Assembly: GCA_033763555.1 (NCBI GenBank)
Contig: JANRKK010000029.1
Span: 1-64,000 of the forward strand
DNA: 64,000 bases
Direction: 5' to 3'
Origin: JALYJG01 sp033763555
GTDB taxonomy: Bacteria > Pseudomonadota > Alphaproteobacteria > UBA9219
This document shows positions 39,351 through 46,937 of this stretch, one piece after another. The number at the start of each line of letters is the position of its first letter. The stretch's first letter is position 1. The translations under genes and the position numbers were made by a program. Under the pieces are notes generated by a model. It was not told the DNA's origin. It was given only the letters and a program-made list of their open reading frames with translations, and made no database searches.

Positions 39351-40130
39351 ATGGATGCCCAGCCCGCCGTTGCCGTTAATGCCGTCAAGCTCGCCGGATC
39401 GGTGGCCGCCACGGATATGTCCATCATGGGCCTGTTCGGCCATGCGGATTTCGTCGGCAAGATCGTCATCACAGGCTTGCTGATGATCTCCATCCTGACT
39501 TGGGCGATCATTTTCGACAAAATCATCAAGATCAACCGCCTCAAGGAACGCGCCGCCTATTTCGAGGAGCGTTTCTGGTCCGCGGGTTCGCTCGATATGC
39601 TGTATGACAAGATCAAGCGCCCGGCCGATCCGATGCAGGCGGTGTTCGTCGCCGGGATGAAGGAATGGCGCAGCGCGCATGACAAGGGATTGCATTCCGC
39701 CGCGCATGGCACGGTGCAGGCGCGCATTGACCGTATTCTGCAGGTTACCATCGGCCGCGAAATGGCGATGATTGAAACCTGGATGACATTCCTGGCTTCG
39801 GTCGGTTCGGTCGCGCCCTTTATCGGGTTGTTCGGCACTGTCTGGGGCATCATGCGCAGCTTTATCGGTATCGCGCAGGCGCAGAACACCAGCCTTGCTG
39901 TCGTGGCGCCGGGTATCGCCGAAGCGCTTCTGGCGACGGCGGTCGGTCTGATCGCCGCCATTCCGGCGACGACCGCCTATAACAAATTCTCGACCGAGAT
40001 CGGGCGCTATGGCGCGCGGCTTGAGAATTTCGCCAATGATTTCGTCGCGACTCTTTCGCGCAATCTGGAAAGCGACAAGGGCGACCGTTCCGAGCGCGGC
40101 GAAGGGGATGTGGCATGGCGCCGCCGCTAA
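39351..40130 (+). CDS. tolQ: Tol-Pal system protein TolQ
   Basis: 259 residues. MotA/TolQ/ExbB proton-channel family with three membrane helices (about 32-55, 150-172, 185-210). Helix 2 contains the conserved GLFGTVWGIMRSF and helix 3 GIAEALLATAVGLIAAIPAT. TolQ with TolR uses the proton gradient to energise TolA for outer-membrane constriction at division. AAGGAG 7 bases before ATG. It overlaps tolR by 16 bases. ybgC, usually upstream, is absent from the window. Confidence 0.96.
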   Translation: MDAQPAVAVNAVKLAGSVAATDMSIMGLFGHADFVGKIVITGLLMISILTWAIIFDKIIKINRLKERAAYFEERFWSAGSLDMLYDKIKRPADPMQAVFVAGMKEWRSAHDKGLHSAAHGTVQARIDRILQVTIGREMAMIETWMTFLASVGSVAPFIGLFGTVWGIMRSFIGIAQAQNTSLAVVAPGIAEALLATAVGLIAAIPATTAYNKFSTEIGRYGARLENFANDFVATLSRNLESDKGDRSERGEGDVAWRRR

Positions 40131-40585
40131 TCGGCTCCGGCGGCGGGCGGCGTTCGCGCTGGCGCGCTTCGCGGCCTGTCTCGGATATCAATGTTACGCC
40201 GTTCGTCGACGTCATGCTGGTGCTGCTGGTCGTCTTTATGGTGACTGCGCCGCTGCTGACGGTCGCTGTTCCGGTCGATCTTCCCAAAACGCAGGCGCGT
40301 TCCGTCAGCCAGGATAAGGAACCCTTGGTCGTCAGCGTTGACGCGTTAGGTCGCGTCTATCTTCAGGATAAGGGTATGGAGCTTGACGATGTCGTGCCAA
40401 AGCTGCGCGCGATCACAGGCGCCAATCCCGATGCCCGTATTTTCGTGCGCGGCGATAAAGGTACGGTCTATGGCCGCATCATGGAAGTGATGGGGGCCAT
40501 CAGCTCGTCCGGCTTCAACAAGGTGGCGCTGGTCGCGGAATTGCCGCGTCCTGAAATGTCCGGGCGCGCACGTTCGCGGCCATGA
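40115..40585 (+). CDS. tolR: Tol-Pal system protein TolR
   Basis: 156 residues. One N-terminal helix with the essential Asp in INVTPFVDVMLVLLVVFMV, followed by a periplasmic domain (PVDLPKTQA to the end). Together with TolQ it forms the proton channel. It overlaps tolQ by 16 bases and tolA by four. Confidence 0.95.
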   Translation: MAPPLIGSGGGRRSRWRASRPVSDINVTPFVDVMLVLLVVFMVTAPLLTVAVPVDLPKTQARSVSQDKEPLVVSVDALGRVYLQDKGMELDDVVPKLRAITGANPDARIFVRGDKGTVYGRIMEVMGAISSSGFNKVALVAELPRPEMSGRARSRP

Positions 40586-41379
40586 TCCGCACGACCATCA
40601 ATGATGACAGCCTGAAACCCAGCCTTATGGTTTCGGCAGGCGCGCATCTCGTGCTGCTGCTGGTGATGTTTTTCGGCCTTCCTGTAATTTTCAAGCCGCT
40701 GCCGTCGCACCGTCCGCCTGTGCCGTTCGAGATCGTGGAAATTGCCGAGCTGACCAACACGCGCATCAAGGATCCCGAGCTGCAGGTCAAGCCGCCGGAA
40801 CCGCCTCCACCCAAACAGGAAACCAAAAAACCGGAACAGGCGCAGGCTATGCCGCAGCCGAAACAGGAAGAACAGGCCGAGGCACTGCAAACCATGCCGA
40901 AGCCGAAGCCCAAACCACCGGAGGCCGCCAAGCCGAAATCGGATGAATTCAGCAAGCTTCTAAAAAATCTGGAAACAAACAAAAAAGTCGAAACACCAAA
41001 ATCCGAGGCCAAATCGGAATCCAAGCAGGCTACGCCCGCTACCAGTCAGGCTCCCGCGCTGTCTGACCGCCTGACGATTTCCGAGGAAGACGCGTTGCGC
41101 CGCCAGATTCAGCAATGCTGGAACATGCCGATCGGTGCGCGTGATGCGCACAACCTGATTGTCGAGGTGATTATCAACGTCAACCCCGACCGCACCGTGC
41201 AAAGCGCCGAGATAGTTGACAAAAGCCGTATGGCGACGGATTCTTTTTACCGCGCGGCCGCCGAATCGGCTTTACGCGCTCTTTACAACCCCCGCTGCAC
41301 ACCGCTGGAACTTCCGGCGGATCGGTATGATCAATGGAAGCGTATCAATTTCACCTTTGACCCGAGGGACATGCTATGA
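40582..41379 (+). CDS. tolA: TolA-like energy transducer
   Basis: 265 residues. A helix at about 13-32 (LMVSAGAHLVLLLVMFFGLPVIF) anchors it, a Pro/Lys/Glu-rich middle (about 68-155) spans the periplasm, and the C-terminal TonB/TolA-like domain (about 160-265) contains QQCWNMPIGARDAHNLIVEV and ALRALYNPRCTPLELP. It links TolQR to TolB/Pal. The central arm is shorter than in enteric TolA. Four-base overlaps on both sides. Confidence 0.9.
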   Translation: MIRTTINDDSLKPSLMVSAGAHLVLLLVMFFGLPVIFKPLPSHRPPVPFEIVEIAELTNTRIKDPELQVKPPEPPPPKQETKKPEQAQAMPQPKQEEQAEALQTMPKPKPKPPEAAKPKSDEFSKLLKNLETNKKVETPKSEAKSESKQATPATSQAPALSDRLTISEEDALRRQIQQCWNMPIGARDAHNLIVEVIINVNPDRTVQSAEIVDKSRMATDSFYRAAAESALRALYNPRCTPLELPADRYDQWKRINFTFDPRDML

Positions 41380-42728
41380 CCGGAACACAGAACGCAGGTA
41401 TCGCGCACTCTATGATCAAGAACGGCTTGCTGTTCTTTTTCTGTCTTCTGATTCCTGCCTTCCTCTCCTCCCCGGCACATGCCGATCTTAAGATCGACAT
41501 CACCCGTGGTGTCGTCGAGCCGATCCCCGTCGCCATCCCGGCCTTTTACGGCACAGGCAATGCCGCGCGTTATGGCAAGGACATTGCCGAAGTGGTCAAG
41601 AATGACCTCGAACGCTCCGGCCTGTTTTCGGCGATCGACCCACGCTCTTTCGTGCAGGACGGCGATTCCCTTCTGGTCGCACCGAAATTCGCCGACTGGC
41701 GCGTTCTGAACGCCCAGGCGCTGGCGGTCGGCAAGGTCGAAGCGCAGCCGGATGGCCGTTTGAAGGTTGAATTCCGTTTGTGGGACGTGTTCGCCGAACA
41801 GCAGATGACGGGCCTCGCCTATTTCACAACGCCTGCCAACTGGCGGCGTGTGGCGCATATTGTGGCGGACGCCATCTATAAGCGCGTAACGGGTGAAGAC
41901 GGCTATTTCGATACGCGCGTTGTGTATGTCTCGGAAACCGGGCCTGCCAACAACCGAACCAAGCGCCTCGCCATTATGGATCAGGACGGTGAAAATAACC
42001 GCATCCTGTCCGATGGCCGCGCGATGGTGCTGACACCGCGTTTCTCGCCGACCATGCAGGAAATCACCTACATGGCCTATTACAACAACAAGCCGCGCGT
42101 CTACCGCTTCAACATCGATACCGGGCGGCAGGATGTGCTGGGCGACTTCTCGAATATGACCTTTGCGCCGCGCTTCTCGCCGGACGGCAACCGTGTGGTG
42201 TTCAGCCTGTCGGAAAACGGCAATTCCAATGTCTATACAATGGATTTGCGCACGCGCCGGGTACAAAAACTGACCGACCATCCGTCGATCAACACGGCGC
42301 CCTGCTATTCGCCGGACGGGCAATACATTACCTTTGAATCCGACCGCGGCGGCTCGCAGCAGATTTACGTCATGCGCTCGAACGGCAGCGATGTCCGGCG
42401 CATCAGCTTCGGCAGCGGCCGTTACGGCACGCCGGTCTGGTCGCCGCGCGGCGATCTGATCGCTTTCACTAAGCTGAGTGGTGGGCGCTTCTATATCGGT
42501 GTCATGCGCACGGACGGCTCGGGCGAACGCAGCCTGACCGAAGCTTATCACGCCGAGGGGCCGACCTGGGCTCCCAACGGACGCGTCCTGATGTTCTTCA
42601 AGGAATCGCCCTCGGGCCGCGACCGTTCCAGCCGTCTCTATTCCATCGATCTCACGGGCTATAACGAGCGGGAAATCATGACGCCGACCAACGCTTCTGA
42701 CCCTGCCTGGTCGCCGCTGTTGCCCTAA
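41376..42728 (+). CDS. tolB: Tol-Pal system beta-propeller protein TolB
   Basis: 450 residues. Signal peptide (about 13-36, ending SPAHA), an N-terminal domain (about 37-160) and WD40-like PD40 repeats (FSPTMQEITYMAY, FSPDGNRVVFSL, YSPDGQYITFESD, WSPRGDLIAFTK) forming the six-bladed propeller that binds Pal. The start at 41376 overlaps the tolA stop and has GAGGGA; ATG 41412 is an alternative. The pal gene, which almost always follows, is missing; an orphan gene comes next. Confidence 0.96.
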   Translation: MTGTQNAGIAHSMIKNGLLFFFCLLIPAFLSSPAHADLKIDITRGVVEPIPVAIPAFYGTGNAARYGKDIAEVVKNDLERSGLFSAIDPRSFVQDGDSLLVAPKFADWRVLNAQALAVGKVEAQPDGRLKVEFRLWDVFAEQQMTGLAYFTTPANWRRVAHIVADAIYKRVTGEDGYFDTRVVYVSETGPANNRTKRLAIMDQDGENNRILSDGRAMVLTPRFSPTMQEITYMAYYNNKPRVYRFNIDTGRQDVLGDFSNMTFAPRFSPDGNRVVFSLSENGNSNVYTMDLRTRRVQKLTDHPSINTAPCYSPDGQYITFESDRGGSQQIYVMRSNGSDVRRISFGSGRYGTPVWSPRGDLIAFTKLSGGRFYIGVMRTDGSGERSLTEAYHAEGPTWAPNGRVLMFFKESPSGRDRSSRLYSIDLTGYNEREIMTPTNASDPAWSPLLP

Positions 42729-42731
42729 AAT

Positions 42732-42760
42732 TGACTTTCCGGGACGGCCTTCCTAGCCTG
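42732..42760 (+). promoter_or_regulatory. Possible promoter after tolB
   Basis: TTGACT (42732-42737), 17 bases, TAGCCT (42755-42760), 31 bases before the orphan gene at 42792. The -35 is good and the -10 weak. Confidence 0.35.
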
Positions 42761-42791
42761 ATGCCTTAGGTATTTCAGGCAGGAGGATTAC

Positions 42792-43247
42792 ATGGGACGT
42801 ATAAAGCCTTTGATGAGCGCTTTCCGTCAGTATGGACGCAATCTTTTTGAACGCGCCACGATACCCGCTTTCATGCAAACGGCTGTATACGAAAGGCCGT
42901 TGGTAATTTCGTATGTTAGCGATTATCCCGGTGAGTTAGCGGGGGTAGAAAAAAGAGTTGCGTGGTGTGAAGTTCATCGGATCGAGCCTCAAAGATACCA
43001 AATTTTTGAGGTCAGCATGACCTATCATCATGTGCTCATGGAAGAAGGATTTGCTAAAAAGCGAAACAAATCTGTCCCAGCGCAAGAAGACAGAGGAATA
43101 TTTAATCTGCAAGATGCGCAGGTTTTTCTTGCCAAGTGGGAAAGGGAAATGGAAGCCTTGGAGGGTGAAACTGTCTCACGCCCCGCTTGTGAAATACCCC
43201 GGCATTTTGCGCGCTGGCAGCACCCCCCATTACGCCTTGCTGCTTGA
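42792..43247 (+). CDS. Hypothetical protein, orphan after tolB
   Basis: 151 residues, not recognised. The first 30 residues are basic and hydrophobic patches alternate (PLVISYVSDYPGE, QRYQIFEVSMTYHHVLME); charged helical C-terminal part (DAQVFLAKWEREMEALEGE). No signal, no lipobox, so it is not a substitute pal lipoprotein. Strong SD (AGGAGG) and an AT-rich 5' half resemble the other orphan genes in this window. A strong hairpin follows the gene. Confidence 0.6.
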   Translation: MGRIKPLMSAFRQYGRNLFERATIPAFMQTAVYERPLVISYVSDYPGELAGVEKRVAWCEVHRIEPQRYQIFEVSMTYHHVLMEEGFAKKRNKSVPAQEDRGIFNLQDAQVFLAKWEREMEALEGETVSRPACEIPRHFARWQHPPLRLAA

Positions 43248-43270
43248 TGCAGTGTAAGGCGTGGACTCAC

Positions 43271-43298
43271 GGCAGGATTCCTGCTTATCCTGCCTTTT
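43271..43298 (+). terminator. Strong hairpin ending directly at the fur start codon
   Basis: GGCAGGAT (43271-43278), an 8-base loop, ATCCTGCC (43287-43294) and TTTT (43295-43298). It has the shape of an intrinsic terminator for the gene before. The next base begins the ATG of fur, so it also occupies the whole fur ribosome-binding region. Any Shine-Dalgarno for fur would be inside the stem. Confidence 0.72.
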
Positions 43299-43721
43299 AT
43301 GACTTCACGGCTTGAAAAAATCGCCGCCGAGCGCGGCCTGAAGATGACCGAGCAGCGCCGCGTCATCAGTCGCGTTTTGTCGGAATCCAAGGACCATCCG
43401 GATGTCGAAGCCATCTTCCGCCGCGCGGTGGCGCTCGACCCGCGCATCAGCATTGCTACCGTCTACCGCACCATGCGCCTGTTCGAGGACGCCAATGTCA
43501 TTGAGCGGCTGGATTTCGGTGATGGCCGCGCACGTTATGAAGAGAATCGTGAAGAACATCACCATCATCTGATCGACGTCAACAGCGGCAAGGTGATCGA
43601 ATTCAAGAATGACGAGCTGGAAAAACTGAAGGCCAGAATCGCGCAGGATCTGGGGTATGACCTGATCGGCGATCGCCTTGAACTCTATGGTGTGCGGCGG
43701 AAGAAAAACGCAGCGCGATAG
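43299..43721 (+). CDS. fur: Fur family transcriptional regulator
   Basis: 140 residues. Winged helix (about 1-85) with GLKMTEQRRVISRVL and RISIATVYRTMRLFED (recognition helix), then the metal region EEHHHHLIDVNSGKVIEF. The CxxC structural zinc motif of gammaproteobacterial Fur is absent (Asp in place of Cys), typical of many alphaproteobacteria. It should sense iron or manganese and repress uptake. No Shine-Dalgarno lies before the ATG because a terminator-like hairpin ends there; leaderless or hairpin-controlled translation is possible. The internal ATG at MTEQRR is another possible start. Confidence 0.92.
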   Translation: MTSRLEKIAAERGLKMTEQRRVISRVLSESKDHPDVEAIFRRAVALDPRISIATVYRTMRLFEDANVIERLDFGDGRARYEENREEHHHHLIDVNSGKVIEFKNDELEKLKARIAQDLGYDLIGDRLELYGVRRKKNAAR

Positions 43722-43731
43722 AAGATTGCGC
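43713..43731 (+). terminator. Weak hairpin at the fur stop
   Basis: GCGCGAT (43713-43719) pairs with ATTGCGC (43725-43731), one G-U pair, loop AGAAG. It overlaps the stop codon and is followed by A/T-rich sequence with TTTTT at about 43747-43751. A weak terminator at best. Confidence 0.35.
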
Positions 43732-43878
43732 GTAATTTAAATTCGCTTTTTCCGAATATCATGCAAAACAAGGGCTTGTTGCTCGGGCCTTTTTCTTCTT
43801 AATCTTTGTTTACCATAACGCCGCCACTTTCTGGTGGATAAATACCTTTAGCCTATTGACGAATATGCAGTTTTTGGC

Positions 43879-43968
43879 GTACGGCATTGCCCCTCGGCAA
43901 GGGTTCCGTACACAATATGGAGTGCCCCTGTCCGGTAAGAAATTACCGGATAAAGAGGAATCTTTTTT
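43879..43968 (+). ncRNA. Candidate structured RNA or leader element
   Basis: The 346-base gap between fur and the next gene has no good ORF but shows ordered structure. GTACGG (43879-43884) pairs with CCGTAC (43906-43911) around an inner stem TTGCC/GGCAA (43887-43891/43896-43900). Then TCCGGTAA-GAAA-TTACCGGA (43931-43950) is a perfect 8-base stem with a GNRA tetraloop. AAAGA-GGAA-TCTTT leads into six T at 43963-43968, a possible terminator. TTGACG lies at 43856-43861, but no good -10 follows. It may be a small RNA or a 5' regulatory leader. It matches no family I can name. Confidence 0.4.
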
Positions 43969-44016
43969 CGAGTCGTGCCGTGCCTGGGATGTTCAAGAAT
44001 CATTTGAAATGAAACA

Positions 44017-44039
44017 GAATTGCCGGAGGCGGGCAATTC
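44017..44039 (+). repeat. Inverted repeat in leader of the 44068 gene
   Basis: GAATTGCC (44017-44024) and GGCAATTC (44032-44039) form a perfect 8-base stem with loop GGAGGCG, so an SD-like GGAGG sits in the loop. It ends 28 bases before the proposed ATG. Confidence 0.5.
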
Positions 44040-44067
44040 AAGAAACAAACCGATAAACGATATTTGT

Positions 44068-45006
44068 ATGCAGCAACTTAATGCCTATCACTTTTACGAA
44101 CTCGGTGCGCGTCTGCACAGCATCTTCAATGATTGCACGCAGCATCGCGTGGCGGACATGTTCGCGCCGCTGACCGAGGCGCAGGCGCTGCTCGACGGCT
44201 TCATCAAGGGCGACACATTTCCGCTGGAAAGCTCGAAGGCGGACGCAACGCGCCTGCTCAACAAAATCGGCGGGCTGTTCAACCGCTATTTCATCGATCC
44301 CACGACCAAGCAGTTGAAAAAGGGCGCGGGCGAAGACCGCATCGATCCGCAGGAACTTTCGATGATCCGTGCGCTGATCGAAAAGTTTGAGCATGCGCTC
44401 GCCGCCGAAATGAACCGCGCCTCGACCTATTTCGCTGACAAGATCGGCATCTATGCGACGCATGATCTGGCCGAAAATGCCCGCTGGGTGTTTTCGGTTG
44501 AACAGCGCGCGAGTATTCCCGAAGCCGCGCAGGACGAATTTGATGCCGCAGGCCGTGCGCTCGCTTTCGGTTTGGGTACGGCAGCGACGCTTCATCTGCT
44601 GCGGGCCGTGGAAATCATGCTGAAGCCCTATTTCGAGCATTTTGCCGGGGCCGTCGCCGCGAAAGGTGAACGCAATTACGCTGTCTATCTGAAAAAGCTG
44701 GCGGCGCTGGCCGATGAGGATGAAAAAGAACCGCGTCCTGACAAGCATGTTCTGCAGATGCTGGCGCAGATCAAGGACCATTACCGGAACCCGCTGCTGG
44801 CTTCGGAAAGCGCCGTGACGCTGGACGAAGCCGCGCAGCTGTTCGGCACGGTGGGAACGCTGATTTCTCTGATGGCCAAGCCGCTCAAGCCCGCGCGCCA
44901 GCCCGGCCCGCGCGGCGGCAAGAAATCCAGCCCGTCCGCCAATTTCGGCAATGGCAATGGCGACGACGAAGAGATGTATGATTTCCGCCTGTCCCAGGCG
45001 GGGTAA
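44068..45006 (+). CDS. Hypothetical helical protein, HEPN/DUF4145-like
   Basis: 312 residues, mostly helical. An N-terminal helical half (about 1-140) contains QQLNAYHFYELGARLHSIF. The second half (about 160-270) has LHLLRAVEIMLKPYFEHF followed by LAQIKDHYRNPLLASES and LDEAAQLFGTVGTLISLM, which resembles the HEPN-type RNPxxH region of DUF4145 proteins, but the usual His after RNP is replaced by Ala. The last 40 residues are Gly/Pro/Asn-rich. ATG at 44068 has only weak SD; the frame is also open back to a TTG at 44020. Function unknown; HEPN similarity is a tentative reading. Confidence 0.62.
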   Translation: MQQLNAYHFYELGARLHSIFNDCTQHRVADMFAPLTEAQALLDGFIKGDTFPLESSKADATRLLNKIGGLFNRYFIDPTTKQLKKGAGEDRIDPQELSMIRALIEKFEHALAAEMNRASTYFADKIGIYATHDLAENARWVFSVEQRASIPEAAQDEFDAAGRALAFGLGTAATLHLLRAVEIMLKPYFEHFAGAVAAKGERNYAVYLKKLAALADEDEKEPRPDKHVLQMLAQIKDHYRNPLLASESAVTLDEAAQLFGTVGTLISLMAKPLKPARQPGPRGGKKSSPSANFGNGNGDDEEMYDFRLSQAG

Positions 45007-45013
45007 GTTCAAC

Positions 45014-45031
45014 TTATTGAATAGTCAATAA
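45014..45031 (+). repeat. Inverted repeat just before the SD of the 45044 gene
   Basis: TTATTG (45014-45019), loop AATAGT, CAATAA (45026-45031), immediately followed by GGGAGG. It may be an operator or a leader hairpin controlling ribosome access. Confidence 0.4.
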
Positions 45032-45043
45032 GGGAGGAAAATA

Positions 45044-45517
45044 ATGTCAGCAGCAGATCATTACCCTCAAGAAAAGGCCGCCCTCCACGAACTTTTTGTC
45101 GAGTTACAAAAAACTGATGCAGGTATTGATTTCACGTCGATCCATTGCATTGACTTTGGATCAGTCGATGTCTCGAAGGATGGAAATTTTATAACCATTC
45201 ATGCTGCAGATCTTGGTTATGTCCTGGATGGTGACGACAATAGACACTACCGAGGGTGCTACGGCAGTCCGACCGACTTTTTATTTGCTCGCTACAATCA
45301 GGAGAAACGAGCGTTAGAGGTTCTTTCTGCATTTTTGGCAAAGCATGAAATAGTGTCTAATGTTGAGGCGGATTTTCACTACTTATCCAAACTTCAGATT
45401 CCCCTAGAGCAGCAAAATATTGTCGAAAAATGTGAGAAAGCGAAAACCTTGTTGGCGCCTGAACGGCCCGAACCTTCAGCAAATGAAGATCATGCCCCTG
45501 CCCACGAATGTGGTTAA
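45044..45517 (+). CDS. Hypothetical protein, AT-rich orphan
   Basis: 157 residues, not recognised. Acidic, with FTSIHCIDFGSVDVSKDGNF, HAADLGYVLDGDDNRHYRGC and a helical C-terminal half. No signal peptide or membrane helix. GGGAGG is well placed. The AT-rich codon use differs sharply from rpiB after it and the HEPN-like gene before it. This is one of several orphan genes of this style in the window. Confidence 0.6.
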   Translation: MSAADHYPQEKAALHELFVELQKTDAGIDFTSIHCIDFGSVDVSKDGNFITIHAADLGYVLDGDDNRHYRGCYGSPTDFLFARYNQEKRALEVLSAFLAKHEIVSNVEADFHYLSKLQIPLEQQNIVEKCEKAKTLLAPERPEPSANEDHAPAHECG

Positions 45518-45610
45518 GTTTTAGAGATATACGAATCCCTTTGCTGCTTCAATTTATAATGATGTTCTCTCGCCTTGGCAGAACCTGCTTTACCGGGCTA
45601 ATATCCCCGC

Positions 45611-46060
45611 ATGTCCGGTCTCACCATCTCCATCGCTGCGGATCACCGCGGTTTTGCCCTTAAGGCTGCTTTTACCGAGTGGCTGAAAAAACAGGGCCAT
45701 AGCCCCAAGGATCTGGGCACATCCAGTGAAGAACGCTGCGATGCTTTCGATTTTGCCTCGAAACTGGCGAAGGACATGGCTTCGGGTGGCACGCCCTTCG
45801 GCATTCTGATTTGCGGTTCCGGCCACGCCATGGCCATGACGGCCAACCGTTATAAGCATATCCGCGCCGCACACTGCTGTGATGTGACGATGGCGCGGTT
45901 GTCGCGTGAACATAATGACGCGAATGTCCTTGTGATCGGCGCGGATATCATCGGCTCCGGCGTCGCGCTGGATTGCCTCGATATTTTTCTGAAAACCCCG
46001 TTTCTCGGCGGCCGCTATGCCGAGCGGCGCGACCGACTGACGGCGCTCGGCGGCCTCTGA
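45611..46060 (+). CDS. rpiB: Ribose-5-phosphate isomerase B
   Basis: 149 residues, usual length. SIAADHRGFALK, the catalytic Cys in ICGSGHAMAMTANR and AAHCCDVTMARLSREHNDANVLVIGA are typical. It interconverts ribose-5-phosphate and ribulose-5-phosphate. The anion loop reads GSGHAM rather than the common GTGIGM, a modest variation. In many alphaproteobacteria rpiB lies with glyA; here hopanoid genes follow after 23 bases. Confidence 0.93.
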   Translation: MSGLTISIAADHRGFALKAAFTEWLKKQGHSPKDLGTSSEERCDAFDFASKLAKDMASGGTPFGILICGSGHAMAMTANRYKHIRAAHCCDVTMARLSREHNDANVLVIGADIIGSGVALDCLDIFLKTPFLGGRYAERRDRLTALGGL

Positions 46061-46083
46061 TTGCCGCGCTTCCAAGGATTGTG

Positions 46084-46935
46084 ATGACAGCTGTTCCCTA
46101 TTCCCGTGCTCTGGCCGATGTGAAAGCGCGCGTTGCCGCCGCGCGTACCTCGTTCCATGCCGGGATGCTCATACTGCCGCGCCCCCGGCGCGAAGCGATG
46201 TATGCGCTCTACGCCTTTTGCCGCGAGGTGGATGATATCGCCGATGACAGCCCGACGCGTGAGGAAAGCGCCCGCGGATTGCAGCAATGGCGGGAGCGTA
46301 TTTCTTCCCTGTTCCGCGGCACGGCGGAGGACAACATCACGGCGGCGCTGTCTCCTGCCGTTAACCGTTTTGGCCTGGTCGAATCGGATTTTCAATCGAT
46401 CATCGACGGCATGGCGATGGATGCCGGAGAGGCGATTTGCGCGCCGGATATGTTGACGCTCGATCTTTATTGCGACCGGGTAGCAAGCGCGGTAGGCCGC
46501 GTATCGGTAAGGATTTTTGGCGATGCAAGCGCCAGCGCCATGAAGGTCGCGCATCATCTTGGCCGCGCCTTCCAGTTCACCAACATCCTGCGCGACCTGG
46601 CCGAAGATGCCGCGCGCGGAAGGCTGTATTTGCCCGAGGAATTGCTGACAAAACATAAAATCGCATCGCGTGTGCCAGCCGAGGTTTTAAAGAATGCGGG
46701 CCTGCCTGCCGTGTGCCGCGATCTGGCCTTGCAGGCGCAGGGACATTTCGCATCTGCTGATCAGGCCATGCAGGTTTGCAAGCCTTCGGCCATGCGTCCG
46801 GCGCGGATTATGCGCGCCTATTACGGCGCAATTTTTGACCGTCTGGTGGCAGAAGACTGGCGCGATCCTGCGGCGCGGATCTGCCTGCCGAAATGGAAGA
46901 AATTCTGGCTGGTGCTGCGGCACATGGCGGGCTGA
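46084..46935 (+). CDS. hpnD: Presqualene diphosphate synthase HpnD
   Basis: 283 residues. Squalene/phytoene synthase fold with first Asp-rich motif YALYAFCREVDDIADD and second QFTNILRDLAEDAARGRLYLP. The AFCREVDD pattern fits HpnD (presqualene diphosphate formation from two farnesyl diphosphates) rather than HpnC. The ATG at 46084 is chosen; the longer frame is a shadow of rpiB. HpnE follows after two bases. HpnC, the third partner for squalene, is not in the window. Confidence 0.9.
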   Translation: MTAVPYSRALADVKARVAAARTSFHAGMLILPRPRREAMYALYAFCREVDDIADDSPTREESARGLQQWRERISSLFRGTAEDNITAALSPAVNRFGLVESDFQSIIDGMAMDAGEAICAPDMLTLDLYCDRVASAVGRVSVRIFGDASASAMKVAHHLGRAFQFTNILRDLAEDAARGRLYLPEELLTKHKIASRVPAEVLKNAGLPAVCRDLALQAQGHFASADQAMQVCKPSAMRPARIMRAYYGAIFDRLVAEDWRDPAARICLPKWKKFWLVLRHMAG

Positions 46936-46937
46936 GC

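Noticed and set aside
42792..43247. The gene after tolB being pal
   Set aside because: No lipobox, no signal peptide and no OmpA-like domain.
43879..43950. tRNA-like reading of the structured region (GGGTTCC resembling a T loop)
   Set aside because: No acceptor stem, anticodon arm or CCA-like end can be drawn.
43856..44056. 66-codon frames on both strands in the fur downstream gap
   Set aside because: No Shine-Dalgarno; the hairpins explain the sequence better.
44038..45012. 324-codon minus-strand frame over the HEPN-like gene
   Set aside because: Both strands are open. The plus strand gives a helical, less Arg/His-rich protein with acceptable composition; the minus product looks like a codon-bias shadow. 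The choice is not absolutely certain.
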